From positions 1 through 50,705 of the forward strand of contig CAYTUK010000015.1 of NCBI GenBank assembly GCA_964441285.1: a stretch of DNA of 50,705 nucleotides, given 5' to 3'. Every line of letters starts with the position of its first letter. Within the stretch, counting starts at the first letter, position 1. This stretch comes from S010-25 sp964441285. Lineage in GTDB: Bacteria; Pseudomonadota; Gammaproteobacteria; SZUA-229. A program made the position numbers and the translations under genes. This document shows, piece after piece, positions 50,669 to 50,705 of this stretch. The notes beneath the pieces are model-generated. The model saw only the letters and a program-made list of their open reading frames with translations. It did no database searches and was not told the DNA's origin.

Positions 50669-50705
50669 AATAGTGGCTGTTTATGTGAGGCATGGAGCAG
50701 TGATA

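Overview
This window reads as a chromosomal segment of a free-living gammaproteobacterium of intermediate to low GC content. The lineage call rests on several typically gammaproteobacterial families: YcgL, YcgN, RNase T, PpnN, the adenylyltransferase/deadenylylase GlnE, fused HldE, Mpl and GrxD. A PEP-CTERM protein with exopolysaccharide genes, a cytochrome-porin resembling Cyc2 and a malate:quinone-oxidoreductase-like enzyme suggest an environmental, possibly biofilm- or floc-forming, chemolithotrophic or methylotrophic relative. The genus cannot be fixed from the sequence alone.

Layout. Positions 1-2000 hold a 5'-damaged beta-carbonic anhydrase, greB and a tiny conserved-looking ORF. From 2000 to 5240 there is a PEP-CTERM protein behind a clear sigma-54 promoter, then a polysaccharide-export lipoprotein and an outer-membrane barrel of the PEP-CTERM/exopolysaccharide systems. 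A tRNA-Ser(CGA) follows. From 5.5 to 16.5 kb come mostly housekeeping genes: Mqo-like, PilZ, ung, a methyltransferase, dimeric dUTPase, grxD, a REC-GGDEF regulator with a ruined GGDEF motif, rnt, pyrC, mpl and ubiX. From 16.7 to 20.4 kb lie the cytochrome-porin with a class II FNR-type promoter, ycgN, a membrane-tethered cold-shock protein and ycgL. From 20.4 to 29.1 kb come hemL, thiE/thiD, rubredoxin, the zinc-uptake regulon (znuA, zur-znuC-znuB, with a Zur box between the divergent units), nadC and argA. From 29.4 to 36.9 kb come ilvD, ppnN, glnE, ilvE and a CHCC zinc-finger protein.

From 36.9 kb to the end the window is dominated by lipopolysaccharide core and O-antigen functions: hldE, a FAD oxidoreductase plus aldo/keto reductase pair, a Phd/VapC toxin-antitoxin pair, waaF, an O-antigen ligase, two GT4 glycosyltransferases, a FkbM methyltransferase, three more GT9 heptosyltransferase-like genes and a DUF6165 protein. 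The ligase-to-FkbM block is visibly more AT-rich than its surroundings.

The most unusual structural signal is a family of short (about 130-150 bp) mobile-element-like repeats. Each has imperfect terminal inverted repeats, a long stem, and two internal hairpins. There are four full copies and one split copy, all intergenic. The stem sequence differs between copies, but in most copies the two arms match each other. The split copy lies on either side of ycgN as two complementary halves with the second half flipped. This is the footprint of an inversion of the ycgN segment with a breakpoint inside the element. These repeats resemble a non-autonomous MITE/REP-like family; no transposase is present in the window.
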